A DNA stretch of 64,000 nt from Cryptomeria japonica (taxonomy: Eukaryota; Streptophyta; Pinopsida; Cupressales; Cupressaceae), in contig NC_081411.1 in the NCBI RefSeq assembly GCF_030272615.1, forward strand, positions 180,070,977-180,134,976, given 5' to 3'. How positions within the stretch are numbered: position 1 is the first letter of the stretch; every line of letters begins with the position of its first letter. A model generated the notes under the pieces. The model ran no database searches and had not been told where the DNA came from. It saw only the letters and a program-made list of their open reading frames with translations. Made by a program: the position numbers and the translations under genes. Shown piece by piece: positions 21,456 to 32,679 of this stretch.

Positions 21456-24400
21456 TAAATATGATGAAAATTGGATGAAAGATGAAAGATAATAAAAGAT
21501 GAAGATATTATGAAAATGAAGAATGATAGGAAATAGAATTGATTAATTGATATAATAGTTGATGTGAGGAAATGATTTGAGATGGAATTAGAAATTGAAA
21601 TGAAATATTGAGAGTAGAATATGTTAGATGAGAAAATAGTCTTTGAGATAGAATCAACATGATGAGATGAGAAAATGATATGATATGATTGATGATGATA
21701 CACGAGTCAATCTTGATGGAATGAACAGATATGATTGTTGATGTTAGTGAATGATGGTGATGGATACTCTTCTTTGCCTTCATTCGTAATGCAACACATT
21801 ATCATCATTGAGCCTTATTATGTAACAATGAAGATGCATACACTAGGGTATACGGAACCAAGATGTATAGATATCTCATTGCAAGAAACAAACACATAGC
21901 AGACAAGGAATGAACCCTCCATTCTAGGAATAACACTAGGGGTCGAGGTATGTGCGATAGTCACAAGCATAGATATCCTTGACTTCAATTTTTTCATAGG
22001 ATACTTGTCGAATGAATATACCAATCACAGAAACCCACTGGAACTATAGCCCCAGAACTTCATTGGTTCACACCACAAACATCAAACAAATAAAAAAATC
22101 ATGCCCATCACGGCTCCTCTAGTCACTTGTGGACATCCTTGAGTAGCATAGTAACATGATCTAACATAAATCGATAAAAGATAAATCAATGAAAGATAAG
22201 ACAAACTTGACCATAAAAGCCAGCAACCATACTGATCTTCTTGACAAGGATAAGTGTTGCTAGGATGATTGTTTGATAGGATGCTCATTGTAGGAAAGAT
22301 TTATCTATTAGGATATGATATCTGATAGGTGCCATTTTTAGGAATGATGTATCGGTAAAGGCATGTTGTTTGATAAGGATGTTGACAATTGATAGGCATT
22401 GATTGGTTAAGTTGTAGACTAGCTTGGTAGTTTGTCTATTGATGCATGATTTATTAAGCTCAATGTTTTGATTTGTTTTGTGTTTTGTGTCTGTTGAAAT
22501 GCTTGTCGTTTACAAAGGATAATTTATTTTGAATTGTGATTGATGTATTGTTTTTGGATTTTTGATTGTTTTTCGGATTTTTAGTTCTTTTTCAAAGAGC
22601 TTTTTCGATATTTTTTGGATTTTGGTTATTTTAATTTTTTGATGTTTTTGTTTGATTTTGAATTTTTTTCAATGTTTTTATTTGATTTTGATGTTTTTGA
22701 TGTTTTTGTTTGATTTTGATGTTTTCGGTGTTTTTAGTATTTTTCAAGATCGTATTTGAATGTTTTTGGTTGATTTTTGTGTTTTTCAATTTTTTTTGGA
22801 TATTTTCTATTTTTTGGATTTGATGAAACATGACCTGGCATCAATTGATAAAGATAAGACTAACTAGAACAAAATCCAACAGCCATATTGATCTATGTAA
22901 TTGTTTTGATCATTTGATGATTGATAGCAATGTATGGTTTCAAAGAGTGAGTACCAAACGTATAAGACCAATCTGTTTGGTTTCGACTATAACCTTCCTT
23001 GTATAAGACATGTTGATAGATTTTGATCTATGGATTGATTAACAAGACATGTGATCAGTTTGATTGTAGACTTTGAGAGTTTACCTGTTGTTGATCTAAT
23101 TTGATGGATGGCCCATGCTTTCTTGCTTTGATTTTCATATTTGTTTTTTTTTAATTTTCGATTTTGTTTTTTATTTTCGATTTTATGGCTTTTTTCAATA
23201 CATTTTGTGATTTTTTAATTTTCTTAGGACATTTTTCGATGTTTTAGATTTTTTCATGACATTTTTGTGATTTAAAAAAAAATTTATCAGGATATTTTTC
23301 TGATTTTAATGATTTTTTCAGCTATGCCCCCAGTATGTAGACCTATGATGACATGATGATTTACAAGATGCACATGGAGATAATGAATTTTTGGTATGAT
23401 TTATGCTAATGCAAGATGCATGATGAAGATGCAATTATTATTCGAACAAGGATGATTGTGTGTGTCTTTCATTCTGAAATTCACTAATTAGATTAAAGGA
23501 GTGAAACGTTTCCGAGATAGGAGTTCAATCCATTTTTAGAAGACCTTAGACCATCCAACCTAACACACTATGTAACCAAGGCACATAAAAATTCTCCATG
23601 AATTCTTGAAACTTTGATCCTCTTTTGCCCATGTGTGTGCAATTGAATTTATTCTAACTCTTATAACTATCAAAGACCCTTGGAATCCTATGTGGCTACC
23701 TACGTGAATTATTTTGACTTCAAAAGCATCCTGGATAGAGCCTCGTTACCAGTCAAACATCTATAGCTCCAAAAAGGTTATATAATGTAATCTCTCAAAT
23801 ATTGCTCCATTGCCAGTAGGCGTCCATAGCCCTGATGGAGTTACTCGCATGTTCCCTTAGTCAAGCTTTTATCGCACATTTTTGCATGATATTTCAATTA
23901 TATATCTTTGCTCATTTTTGCCTTGAGATGGATATTTTGATATGGATATTGGCATAACACTTTTCTTTTTTTGTTTTTCTTGCCTTGACTTGTAAGTAAT
24001 GAAACCTACTTGGGTATGATGATTACAACGACGCTGAAGCAGAATTTTGGATTTTTCACTGGCCAAATGACCAACTAGGCATCTATAATGACTTAGAGCA
24101 TGTGATTAATGTGTGAAATCTAGTAATTGATAGATTTTGGGTAGCAAGACTCAATAGTGAAATCTCTACGCAACCATGGATAAAGCTCAATCACAAGGTG
24201 ACATTGAAGATGAATGACCTAAGGCTTCCTAAAAACTTCATGAACAAGTATCTAGGAAATGAGATAACCTTTGATCCTTTCAGTGCAGACAGGTGAATGA
24301 CTTAGACAATCACCTTGTTTATTAATGCATCTATATGCGAAAGCAATAATGATATGTAGCTCTATGTTGTGCAATGGTGATATACAAGCAACTATGATGC

Positions 24401-24490
24401 ACTCTGAAATGGAGATATGCAATGCAATGCAGTAAAGAAATATGCAAATGCAGTACTGAAAATTTAAATGAACCCATCCCTTAGATGCAA
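21456..24490. other. Non-coding 3' region, T-rich repeats at 22.5-23.3 kb
   Basis: No coding frame is credible. From about 22,540 to 22,830 short T-rich units such as GATGTTTTTGTTTGATTTT alternate, and their minus-strand ORF is a low-complexity artefact. About 22,090-22,160 aligns with about 34,490-34,560 of the Tat element (shared GGACATCCTTGAGT), showing common ancestry of the two 3' regions. Confidence 0.65.
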
Positions 24491-24512
24491 TATATTTTTA
24501 GGTGCATGTTGT

Positions 24513-26177
24513 TCACGAGGTCAAGGAGTTTTGTGTAGGTAGTTCATTGGTCTGTGTTTGAAGATTTAGATAAACCTTTCTTTTCCAATAGGATATAAGG
24601 ACTCGGGTGGGTACATGTTTGACATCTCCAATGTTGATTTTCTCAGTTTTTGGATTTTGTGGATCATCAGAGTGAAATTCAACTCTGGCACCCATGAATT
24701 TAGTTATAGCCTCATCATTTTCAAACCAATCCAATTGTGGTAGATCCTCTTGTCCCTAGTCTATCAAGTGTGGTTGTATAAGGCAAATAGATTCTACTTT
24801 CGAAGTTGTGATATGAATGGGTGCTATGCATATTTCTATTGATGCACTTGAAGAGGATCATGAAGCCAACTAGGTGTTGTTCTCATTAACTAGTTTTATC
24901 CTTGTGCTTGAGGAAGATGATGAAATGATTTGGGCATTGATTCCATTAGCTAGTGCTATGCTTGATTCTATCACTACATTGGCATGTGAAAATGGCACAC
25001 ATACAATCATTGATAAATTGTTCTTTGTAGTATGGTCTGGATTGGTGATTTCATTGATAAGGGGTTCATGAACAACTTGTGTAGAGGGATTGGGATCACT
25101 AGGAGAAATGGTAAGTTCATTTTAGGGTGAATCTTGTGAGGAACATGGAGGATTATGACATGGAGATGAAGGAAAGGAGGGATATTGATAAGGATCTAGA
25201 GAAATAATGGGAAGGATGGAAGAGATGTCATGATCTTGCTTATGAGGAGGATATTGGATGGGAATTGGAAGGATACTTTGTTCTTGAGATGAAAGGGTAT
25301 CATTATAAATGGAATAGAAAAGAATGAGGGGATCATCATAAGATTCTTGATAGGTGGGGCCTTGATAAAAAATTGGATAGGATGGAACGACTTTTTCTTG
25401 ATCTTGATTTATTTCATGACTCATTTCTTCTGATTTTGGATCATCCTCTTGACACAGGGAAGGAGTTTGCATGGGAGATTTTTTGGAAGGTTTCAACACT
25501 TTGGCCTAATGAGAAAGGATTTTGAATGAGACTCTCTAAAGTGGGTTTTCTTGGAAATGGAATATATGGTGGCATTGGATTTTGAATTTCTAAATCATGG
25601 AAAGGACTAGCATAGTAACTTATATTATATTGGATTTGTATTATGGCCCTTGGAAAATCATGTTATTGGATAGAGATTGTGTGGATTGCTCTTGTGTGAC
25701 TTCTGGGGATCATGAAATGGTAGATAGATATGGTTGATTTGGAATTTGGTTGAAAGGGATTTGATTTTGATTGAAAGGAGAATGATTTTGGTTGAAAGAG
25801 GTTTGATTTTGGTCTAAAGGGGTTTTAATGTTGGGTTGATGTGATTGATATGTTGGGTTGAAAGAAAAAGAAGGTTGACCCGACTCTAATGTTGGTTGAA
25901 CTAAAGTAGGAATGATTTTATTGAAGAATGAAGGTTGGCATGTTTGAATGGTCTCACAAGAGAAGGAAGGTAGGCCTGATAATGATTCCCTTGTGGTTAT
26001 CACTTTCCTCATCAATTTTTCTAACCAATCCCTATGGTTGTTAGGACTAGTCATGTCTCTCATTTGTTGTTGCAAAGTCTTGATTTGTTGAGCTAAAATC
26101 TCTATGAATGGTGATAGAATCGGAATAAAAGAATTGAATTCTTCACCTTCCCTATGAAATTCATAACACCAATCCAT
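24513..26177 (-). pseudogene. Gln/Pro-rich ORF of the pol-less element
   Basis: ATG at 26177. The same frame continues to 24513 through TGA at 25710, several TAG/TAA between 25,650 and 25,503, and TAA at 25122. The N-terminal 60 residues are helical and charged (EILAQQIKTLQQQMRDM). The middle is an Asn/Gln/Pro/Phe-rich repeat region with repeated FNQN and PFNQ words. The C-terminal part is acidic and ends after a compact segment containing HSDDPQNPKTEKINIGD. No zinc knuckle, protease or RT is present. It occupies the place of gag-pol and may be a gag derivative, but that is inference. Confidence 0.6.
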
Positions 26178-27457
26178 GATGTTTGCTTGATTGGTTTGGA
26201 CCTAAGATCACAACATGTAAGATGTTTTCTCCATTTCTTGAATGTTGCAATGTTTGATTTTGATTTTGATGTTGATGTTGATGCTTAATCTTGTTGTAGG
26301 TGTTTGATCTTTTTAAAAATTTTGCAAAGACACAATAGAAAAGCAATGAAAAACAACTTGGCATGATCAAAGAGAGCACTATTTACATGATTTTTTCAAA
26401 CCCTTGTGGATGTTGAGATCTTTTTCAAAACCTCATTTGTTTTCGATAAAAGTTTGGTCATTTGATAGCACATCAAGTAGACTCTCCTAAGGTCAAAAGG
26501 TCATGAATATTACCACAAGCCACGTCTTGATACTCCGTCAGCTCAAACAGCCTTGTCACACCCTAAGGTGCGCCTAGTTTTTTGCCTCTGTCTGGAAATT
26601 AAACCAAAGAGGATCTCTCCTCAATTGGCTCGTTATCTTGGGAGATATATGGTGAGTGTCTTGGGGACAAATTCTTTCCCACCTTTGCACCATGATAGTA
26701 TAAGTGTCTAGTTACTGACTTAGTTTGGCCTCTAGATCCTAAGGTATTTAATCGGGCTTTCGTTCAGGTGGTCATAATCAGCAGTGTGTTACGCTCCGTT
26801 AAGGAGGTCTCCCAGTCTGAAGAGGTTACACTTTATAGATTTTATTGTACCATATGGGCACTAAGGGAGGCATAACACCGTTATGACAACATGTATCACC
26901 TATTGCTTAAAATTTTAATTGCAAACACATTTATTTTATAGTGGCTCAAATTACTTGTCTTTAGTCATTGCCACTTAGGTCGTTCCCTCTCACTTGGCCT
27001 TATGGACTACTTGGGAGGCAAGCCTTCTAAAGGTTTTATCCTAATGCAGAATTGATAGAAAGCATGAAAAAGGTGGGTTTGGCTTTTTGGTCACCCAGTT
27101 AAGGGGAGAGCATATGCCTACCACCTAGAAAATGAAGTTGTTTTTAAACCTTCATCGTAAAATTGTTTATACTACTTGGAGATGTTGCTCCAAAAGACAT
27201 GGTGTTCATTTTACCCAATATTGCAATCATGAGGAAATAAAAAGAAGAATGTTTGTTTGTTATTTTTAGCACCAAATGAAAGTCTGTCTAAGATACCCTG
27301 CAATAAAATCAAAAGGTTGTTAGCACATGGCGGGCTTTCCAGCCTAATTCTTCTTCTCGATTACAAATTTGACCTCTTTGTTTGTCGAAACAAAGCTAAT
27401 TATTGGCAGAAAATAAAGAGAAAATGAAATACAAACATTCTAACCTTTTCCAGCAAG

Positions 27458-27610
27458 TGTGAACTACCTCCTAAGCAATTGCGAACTAACATACTAGCAA
27501 ATGCAAATTAATGTGTAATCAAATGCAAATTACTGTCTAAGCAATTGTGAATTACTGTCAAAGAAAATGTGAATTACTGACATAGAGATTGCACATTACT
27601 TACTGAACTT
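27458..27610. repeat. 22-bp leader repeat array, seven units
   Basis: A TG within the motif AATTGCGAATTACTG recurs at 27458, 27480, 27502, 27524, 27546, 27568 and 27590, an exact 22-bp period. A second short set at 28013, 28033, 28055 and 28077 lies within 75 bp of the primer site. Confidence 0.85.
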
Positions 27611-27639
27611 GAAAAATTAATTTAGACAGAAGAGAGAGC

Positions 27640-27882
27640 TCAATTTTTGCTTTTGATGAATTCATTCCTAATAAGATGGGCTAAAATTTTGATGTCATCA
27701 TAAACCTTGAACTTTTTCAGGATCTTGCCTATAGTACACTGATATTCAATGATGGCTTCTTCTTTCTCAATTTCTTGGATGTTCTTTTCTGCCTTCACAA
27801 GTCTTTGATATGATTTTTGTTGTCTCTTGTGTTGTTTCCTCCTCCCGACACTTGAAATTTTGACAGTTACCTTGCTTGCCAT
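27640..27882 (-). CDS. Short basic ORF between leader repeats
   Basis: ATG at 27882 gives about 80 residues, starting MASKVTVKISSVGRRKQHKR and then an acidic/basic helical stretch (KAEKNIQEIEKEEA). It is the only intact ORF in this element. It occupies the position of the short basic ORF at 42926-43216 in the Tat element, though I see no clear sequence similarity. Function unknown; it may be an upstream ORF or a gag fragment. Confidence 0.35.
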   Translation of the reverse strand: MASKVTVKISSVGRRKQHKRQQKSYQRLVKAEKNIQEIEKEEAIIEYQCTIGKILKKFKVYDDIKILAHLIRNEFIKSKN

Positions 27883-28150
27883 GGGGTTAAAGACATCGTA
27901 TGCACAAAAAAACAAAATTTCCAAAATTGGAAGATTTTTTTGGGTTAATTTCGCAAATGCAAATAAAGCCAAAACGATAATTAAAATTGAAATTATGGGT
28001 TCTCCCTACAATTGCGCATTAGTTAAAACAATTGCGAATCAAAATGATAGTCATTGTGAATTACTATCAATACAAGTGTGCACTCCATTTTTCCTATTCC
28101 ATATGACACTTGCAAATCAAAAAAGAAAAAGAAAAAAGAATCAGATGTCA

Positions 28151-28169
28151 GTTCACGTCGGGTTCACCA
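28151..28169 (-). other. Primer binding site, tRNA-Trp
   Basis: The plus strand reads GTTCACGTCGGGTTCACCA. From memory of plant tRNA-Trp, whose 3' end is ATTCACGTCGGGTTCA plus CCA, this differs at a single base. It is not a tRNA gene, as only the 3' end is present. Confidence 0.75.
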
Positions 28170-28178
28170 TTATTTTCA

Positions 28179-29295
28179 TGCTTGAAATCATAAAATTAAG
28201 CTAATTAAGGAATAAGGATGATCACATATCCTTAACTAATCTAACTAAAATCAAACACAAGGCAATAGAATAAATGAAAGAAATGGAAGATATATGTTGA
28301 TTAAAATTCCCTGTTCCACATTTGTGCTTCCATTGTTCTTCTCCAAATTGTTGGTGTGGCTCTCAAGTATTGCACTAGGATTTCCTGCATAAGATGACAA
28401 TTATTTTGAAGAGTGTGATCTAGCTTGATTTGAGAAATTGATGTTGTTTATATAGATTTCCAAGAGAGATGGGGTGAGAATTTGAACTCAAGTCCCGATT
28501 GGGAGTGAACTGATTTAGATTGATTAGTTAACATAGTTGATTGATTTGTTTACTCAGATTGATTGACTTGTTGAATAAATAGATTGGATAGTGAACTGAA
28601 TAGATTAGCCAGTTAACTGGATTGATTGAAGAGAAGACTGATTATATTGATTAGTCAGAAAAGGTGATTTAGAGTGAAAAGGGGAGATTGAAGAGTTAAC
28701 TGAGTTAGCTGCTTAGTTAACTAATTTGATCAACTAGTTATGATTTTCAACATGTGATGTAGGAGATTGAATTGAAATTCATTTTTATTTTGATTTTGAT
28801 TTGAATTTGGGTTTTCGAATGTTGAAATGCACATGAGATTAGTTGAAATGTGATGAAATGCAAATTTGATGAAATGTTAATTTGATGATTTGGAATTAAA
28901 TGAAATTAATTGAAATCCACATTTGGGGAATTGTGAATTTTAGAGAAATGAAATTAGTTGGAATTATTTGAAATTTGAATTTGGGGATTTGGAGGAATGA
29001 ATGAATTAATTAAATTATTTAAATGAAATTATTTAATTTTTAGAAATAGAATTAATTAAATAATAAAGATTATTTAATTAAAGAAATTGATCAAAATTAA
29101 TTAAAAAATTAATATTTAATTAATTTTTGAGAAAGGGGGTTTGACGATGAATTGATTAATAGATAGAAATTGAATAATTAGTATTGGTGTAGAAGGTAAT
29201 GATTAAGGTTAAATTAATTAAAGAATTAAAGAATTGCTTAATTAATTAGACAAATAATTAGTACATGATTCGTGAGACATTTTTAGGTGTCTACA
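28179..29295 (-). repeat. 5' LTR (minus orientation) of the pol-less Tat-like element
   Basis: About 1.1 kb, ending GTGTCTACA. The inner boundary is uncertain; TG at 28179 is chosen because it is the first TG beyond the primer site. A TATATAA core in minus orientation lies at about 28448-28454. Confidence 0.75.
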
Positions 29296-29405
29296 CATAC
29301 ATATACATACACATATACATACACATATACATATACACATACAAGTACGTGTACATGTACATGCATGCATACATACATACACATATATACATACATATAT
29401 ACTTG
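29296..29405. repeat. CA/TA microsatellite
   Basis: CATACATATACATACAC-type repeats directly outside the LTR, matching the tract at 19,255-19,627 in kind. This suggests the element inserted into one microsatellite. Confidence 0.85.
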
Positions 29406-31463
29406 AATTGACCTGCATTTTATTAATTCCACGTATACCATGTGAATAGATCAAACACCTCATTGATGTGTCACAATATGCCAGAGGGTGGAATGGGGAA
29501 GGGGCACCCACCATGGAAGGTGGCACACCCTACTCTAAAGGAGGATGAAGCAGCGATAAAAGAAGCCACCCTTTCCTTTATTTAATACCTATGGTGAGAT
29601 CTATATTTGGTGAACGTTATGTGTCCATCAACCCCCACTCAAAAGGGAAAGAAGCATTATATAGAGGTCGATACATTTGACCAAGCATCAACCCATTTAA
29701 TAATGCAAATGCATGTGTAAACACAACCATACTCATAGCAAATAAACATGGGGAAATAGCTATGTGGTATTTAGAGATAGAAACATATTTATTTAGGTAA
29801 ATAATAAGGATAGATAATTATATTTTTGACTTATTAAATTATTAAGTGATTCATAGTAGTATTTTGTTGGACTGTTATGTGTCAACCTTATAGTTAGAGT
29901 ATAGCCACATAGTATTGGTGGTGGCAATGAGAGAGAGAGTGGTGGCAATTCAGAGAAATTAATTATATCATTACGTCTCTCAAACTTGTGTATAAATAGA
30001 GGAGCTTTTTTGGAGCATCTCATCTCATGACATCTCATCTTTTCGTCTCCATAATCTATTTTCATTTTGCTTGTTGATCTTTGTGTTCATTATTCTTCAC
30101 TAGTGAGAGAAGATGATAGTTTAAGTATTGTGAGGAAGTGGGTTGGTTGTTATCATTGAGAGCTTGTGAATTTCTATGTTAGTGGATAAGTTGTGATGCT
30201 AGAGTGATTTTAGGAAGGAATCGGTATTGCATGGAAGCTATAAACCAGGCATGAGGATTCTATATTTTATTTTATACTGTGATATGTATGTATATAGAAT
30301 AAGGTATTGTAGAAGCTTAATTAAAGTAATGATTGGAATTGTGTTACTCGTAGGATATGCATTATTGACTTGTTATAAAATTCATAATCTTTATGATTAG
30401 ATTTACGTATATGTATGTAATAGCTAAGTTAGAGTTGTGCTATGGTGTGTATCTTTAATATATAGGAATGACTAATTTTGTTAATACTGGGGTTAGGTCA
30501 ATCCATGGATGGGAATAACCTAGTTAGTCATTCTATTATTAACCTTATGAGAATGATATGGGAAAAGAATAAATGGTCAGTTTACCATATAGAGCAATGA
30601 AGTGGGTGGACATACGACTCACACTCGAAGTACTGGGTGATGAATTCTTTGGCCAAAGTAGTGTAGGTTGCCACTATCTACACTATCGGTTCACTGTGAT
30701 CTAGGTTTACATACTAGATAGGGAACGCCATACATGTAGGTTGTAGCCAATGTATGGTAGATCTAGTTATGTAGGACACAACACTATTCTCATAAGGCTA
30801 ATATTTTAAGGTCACCAAACCAGTCTCTTCATCGAAGGGTCAGGTTGCTTTTATTAGAAGAGGCATGAGGGAATATAAAGTCTTGGTTGCGTGGAAAAGT
30901 GCTTGAGTGATGCTCTTCCTCATGCAGTTGCCAATTGAAATTTGAGGATGTATGCCATCAAGGACATATGGACCATTTGTTTCTCTTATGTTTCATTAAG
31001 CTCATAGAAGCTTTATATGCACTCAAATATTCCTAAAGTAAATGGAAATTTGAAAAGAAAAATGTAAATACTTTCATATGCTTATGAATTCGATATTATA
31101 TATAATTTATGATGCAATGGAAAAGTTGAAATAAGATTTATTTCAAATATGCATCTTGTTTATGAAATGGAAAAAGGAAAAATTCTATTACTTGTATGTT
31201 GGTAGTTTATTTCATTCACTTGTGGGTTAAAAACTTAGTAAATTGAATGGGTATAAAAATGGGCATGTTACACAAATATTATGCTCAAAATTGGGGATCA
31301 TCAATCTTAACAATGAATTTTTATTTTATTTTATTATGAACTATTAATTTTTGTATTGACCAAAGCATGTTATGATAAAATAAGCAACCAAATAGGTTAC
31401 GAAAAATTAAAGTCTTGAAAATGACTAATTAAGAATAAGTATACAAATAATAAATTGACTTCA
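29406..31463 (+). other. Unassigned region with a strong TATA box
   Basis: No coding frame is recognised. GTGTATAAATAGAGGAGC at about 29,988-30,005 is a very good plant TATA box. It is followed by a pyrimidine-rich transcribed-leader-like stretch with CATCTCATCTCATGACATC. This could be the promoter of a solo LTR or of a lost gene. I could not find LTR ends with a matching target duplication. Confidence 0.4.
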
Positions 31464-31468
31464 ACAAT

Positions 31469-32661
31469 TATGTCGACTTGAATTTCATCATCAGAATACT
31501 ACTTGCAACATATTAGTTTCACAAAATACAAAGGAAATGCTACAGGAAAATCCAAACTCAACCAATGAAACTACATGAAATTGATATTAAAATAAAAACC
31601 ATATTACCTTCATGATTTAAGTCTCATTGTGTCCTAACTCCACTGTTCCTGGTTGCAGATGATTTTCTTTCAGATAAGCACTGGTAGCTTCCAAGATGGC
31701 ATATGAAGAATGGACTGATAACTGATAGTTAACTAATACTATGATATGCAATGCAAATGATTTAAAAAGTAAATGATTATGATAAATGAGAAATGCTAAA
31801 TTGCCAATTGCTTCAAGATAAAACTCACAGATGCATAATTTTTACTCAAATTGTTAACTTGAAGAATAACTCTTTCTCAACTCAAACTCCTACTTTTATA
31901 GATTATTTAGAGGATAAGATGATGTGTCTGAGATCATCGGTCATGATCAGATCTGTAAATTTGGATGGTTGTGAACAAAGGTGAAGGTTGAGAGAAAGGG
32001 GGAAGGAGAAGACAAGTGTCACTCATCTCACCTTGACTGGGTTGCAGACTAAGGGAATCTAGGGATGGCTGGAGAAGATTAAGGCATGAGAGGACAAGTG
32101 GACTCAAGTCCTTCCCAAGATATAGGTATGCTGGAGATAATATAGAAGAAGGTTAGGAAACATGTGTATGTACACAATATTTCGTTTATTTTGGAAGTTG
32201 GAGATAAGTGGCTAATAAATGTTTTATTTATTTTAATGTTGTTGAATTAATTTAGCCACATGATGGATGAGTTGGCAAAGGAAAGATGAAGCAGAGATGG
32301 AAGGTGAGTTGGAAAATAGATTAAATAATTGAAGAAATTATTTAATATTTGAGACTATAGGATAGAAGAATAACCATTAAATATTAGATATTTAATTGAT
32401 TGATTAGAAGAATAATTAAATATTAGATATTTAATTAATTGATTAGAGGAATAATTAAATATTAGATATTTAATTAATCGATTAGAAGAAAAGGATAAAT
32501 GAACTAATTAATAAAATATTTCAATTAAATTAATCAATGGAAGGACATGAAATGAATTAAATAAATTAATCTTTTCAAATTAACTATTTAATAGAAGAAT
32601 AATTATTAAATAAATATAAAATATTTATTTAATTGCTCATAGCCATTTTTATGTGTATACA
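31469..32661 (-). repeat. 3' LTR (minus orientation) of the Tat element
   Basis: 1,193 bp ending TGTATACA on the plus strand. The first bases are TATGTCGAC where the partner has TGTGTCAAC. This places the start at 31469, adjacent to ACAAT, and implies that the terminal TG has mutated to TA. A TATAAAA core in minus orientation lies at about 31,894-31,900. Internal ATTAAATATTAGATATTTAATT units repeat near 32,370-32,480. Confidence 0.9.
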
Positions 32662-32675
32662 TTTTGCCCCTCTTT
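32662..32675 (-). other. Polypurine tract of the Tat element
   Basis: On the minus strand it reads CAAAGAGGGGCAAAA, directly before the LTR start TGTATACACA. Confidence 0.85.
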
Positions 32676-32679
32676 GAAA

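Larger units (their letters stand above)
19628..29295 (-). mobile_element. Pol-less Tat-like LTR element with an extra inverted LTR
   Basis: In minus orientation: LTR 28179-29295, tRNA-Trp primer site 28151-28169, leader with 22-bp repeats, short basic ORF, Gln/Pro-rich ORF, T-rich 3' region, purine tract 20984-20997, and a truncated LTR 20640-20983. Beyond that lies a third LTR copy, 19628-20645, in opposite orientation. Both outer ends are flanked by CATACA (19622-19627, 29296-29301), but this sits in microsatellite, so a target duplication is not proven. No RT or integrase was found. The post-purine-tract region resembles that of the 31.5-46.3 kb element, which suggests it used Tat-type enzymes in trans. 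Confidence 0.75.

Noticed and set aside
22631-22831. Lys/Gln/Asn-rich ORF
   Set aside because: Low-complexity T-rich repeat read on the other strand.
28151-28169. tRNA-Trp gene fragment
   Set aside because: Only the 3' end with CCA is present, next to an LTR. CCA is not genome-encoded in plant nuclear tRNA genes, so it is a primer site.
29873-31272. Solo LTR from TGTTATG to GTTACA around the TATA box at 29.99 kb
   Set aside because: The flanks TGGAC and CAAAT do not form a target duplication and the ends are weak.
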